A DNA stretch of 7,994 bases from Porticoccaceae bacterium UBA4026 (GTDB lineage Bacteria > Pseudomonadota > Gammaproteobacteria > Pseudomonadales > Porticoccaceae). The notes below the pieces were generated by a model. The model did no database searches, was not told the DNA's origin, and worked only from the letters and a program-made list of their open reading frames with translations. Location: positions 10,791 through 18,784 of the forward strand of contig DGAQ01000008.1 of assembly GCA_002382445.1 (NCBI GenBank). The letters run 5' to 3'. How positions within the stretch are numbered: the first letter of the stretch is position 1; each line of letters begins with the position of its first letter. A program made the translations under genes and the position numbers. Positions 6,998 to 7,994 of this stretch are shown here, one piece after another.

Positions 6998-7012
6998 TTA
7001 TCAATTGAAGTG

Positions 7013-7994
7013 TTATAGGTTTAATCGATCAAGAATAGCTTGAGCTCTAGATTTATCGCTTTTACTCGCGTCAGCCAATATCTCCCCGAGAATGGCACGA
7101 GCTCCCTCCTTGTCCCCTAAATCTGCGTAGGTGGCAGCCAAATCTAATTTTATATCAACAGGGTTAATATCCTGAAACTCCTCAAGATACTCTAGATCAG
7201 ATAACTCAGCAGTCTCAGCTGACGCAAGAGCATTGATACTCTCAAGTACATCGGCATCAAAGTATTCATTAATATCTGCAAATGCGTCATCTAGAGCAAT
7301 GGGGGCGTTAATATTGTCATCAAGAACCGAGGTTTCCTCATCAACTTTCAAGCTATTCCGCCCTTGTTGAGATCCTGACGAAAGGATAAGCTCGACCCTT
7401 CTAATCGCCAGTTCATCTCCTGAAGAGTTAATTTCCTCAACCAACCCCCCTATGGACTCAGTCAATCCTTCACTGTGGTAGATTTCCAAAAGCTTAAGCC
7501 GGCTACTGATATCATGAGAATTGGCACTCCGTGCTCGCTCGAGTACCTCTATCGCCTCTTTGGACTGACCCAAAGACAGGTGCACCTCGGCTTCAGATAC
7601 AGGGTCAACCATCAGATCAAACCCGCCCAAATTAGGTTCTACTTCTGGGCCCGCGAAAATATCGCCATCCGTCTCGTCAAACACAATTTCACTGATCTCA
7701 AATTGAGAATCCCTAGGTGATGAATAGGGCTTATCCGAAGGGGCTTTGCCTTTAAAAGCAGCAGTGCCCAGTGTCTTATAGACAAAAAAACCTAGCATGG
7801 TAATCAGCGATGCAAGCAGTGAAGGGACATACCAAGGCTGGCGCTCGATCCAAGTGAGGACTGAATTTGATTTGTCTCGTTGAGTTTTTGCAGGGCCAAG
7901 ATCAGTAGCCTTTGTCATAGCGGACAGTGATAACTCCTCTAGTTTGACGGTTAGCAGCAGAATTTCTTTGCGTAAAGCCTCATTATCTAACTCA
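7013..7994 (-). CDS. fimV: FimV/HubP-type polar scaffold protein, C-terminal part (5' end cut by the window edge)
   Basis: FimV/HubP proteins are large inner-membrane scaffolds with a periplasmic LysM region, one membrane segment and an acidic cytoplasmic region with TPR-like repeats; they organise the cell pole, type IV pili and chemotaxis or flagellar proteins. Numbering from the edge, 326 residues are visible. A leucine-rich amphipathic stretch (about 1-25, ELDNEALRKEI and on) looks like the end of the periplasmic coiled coil. A membrane segment follows (about 54-75, from WYVPSLLASL). After it come a TPR-like helix pair (about 133-175, with HLSLGQSKEAIEVLERA and RLKLLEIYHSEG) and the FimV C-terminal motif VDIKLDLAATYADLGDKEGA (279-298). 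The last 241 residues hold about 54 Asp/Glu against 18 Lys/Arg. The ATG at 7918 is not the start: the frame is open through it to the edge and it lacks a well-placed ribosome binding site. Position upstream of truA agrees. The cytoplasmic part is short for a FimV. Confidence 0.88.
   Translation of the reverse strand, partial: ELDNEALRKEILLLTVKLEELSLSAMTKATDLGPAKTQRDKSNSVLTWIERQPWYVPSLLASLITMLGFFVYKTLGTAAFKGKAPSDKPYSSPRDSQFEISEIVFDETDGDIFAGPEVEPNLGGFDLMVDPVSEAEVHLSLGQSKEAIEVLERARSANSHDISSRLKLLEIYHSEGLTESIGGLVEEINSSGDELAIRRVELILSSGSQQGRNSLKVDEETSVLDDNINAPIALDDAFADINEYFDADVLESINALASAETAELSDLEYLEEFQDINPVDIKLDLAATYADLGDKEGARAILGEILADASKSDKSRAQAILDRLNL

Noticed and set aside
7475..7720. Plus-strand open frame of 81 codons
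   Set aside because: It is antisense to the fimV cytoplasmic region and has no recognisable motif.

Overview
This is a housekeeping block from a gammaproteobacterium. Every recognisable gene lies on the minus strand. In transcription order, from the right edge leftwards, they are fimV (partial), truA, trpF, accD, folC, dedD (SPOR protein), cvpA, purF and msrA (partial). The series from fimV to purF is, as I recall it, the conserved order in Pseudomonas and related gammaproteobacteria. The proteins also resemble their E. coli counterparts motif by motif. Base composition looks moderate (mid-40s percent GC by eye, not counted), lower than in Pseudomonas proper. A marine or otherwise lower-GC relative is plausible, but I cannot name a genus.

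Layout: positions 1-519 hold the first 173 codons of msrA, cut by the left edge. A 76-nt gap (520-595) with no convincing terminator or promoter separates it from purF. Positions 596-5323 form a compact run of five genes: accD, folC, dedD, cvpA and purF. accD and folC overlap by 8 nt. folC and dedD are 1 nt apart, dedD and cvpA 23 nt, and cvpA and purF 2 nt. A 160-nt gap (5324-5483) separates this run from trpF. It is the largest non-coding stretch, the best place for a promoter serving accD to purF, and contains a perfect 15-nt palindrome. Positions 5484-6984 hold trpF and truA, 4 nt apart. Positions 7013-7994 hold the 3' part of fimV, cut by the right edge. No stretch longer than 300 nt lacks a gene.

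The genes join several unrelated core jobs: polar assembly and pilus/motility scaffolding (FimV), tRNA pseudouridylation (TruA), tryptophan synthesis (TrpF), the committed step of fatty acid synthesis (AccD), folate synthesis and glutamylation (FolC), septal peptidoglycan binding (DedD), an inner-membrane protein of the CvpA family, the first committed step of purine synthesis (PurF) and methionine repair (MsrA).

Three annotation points matter. The longest open frames for trpF and accD start too far upstream; the starts at 6104 and 5323 are better. dedD starts at GTG and truA at TTG. The apparent ATG of fimV at 7918 is an internal methionine, because the frame stays open to the window edge. 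I found no mobile element, CRISPR array, RNA gene or previously undescribed system. The findings are modest points about starts, residues and gene order.
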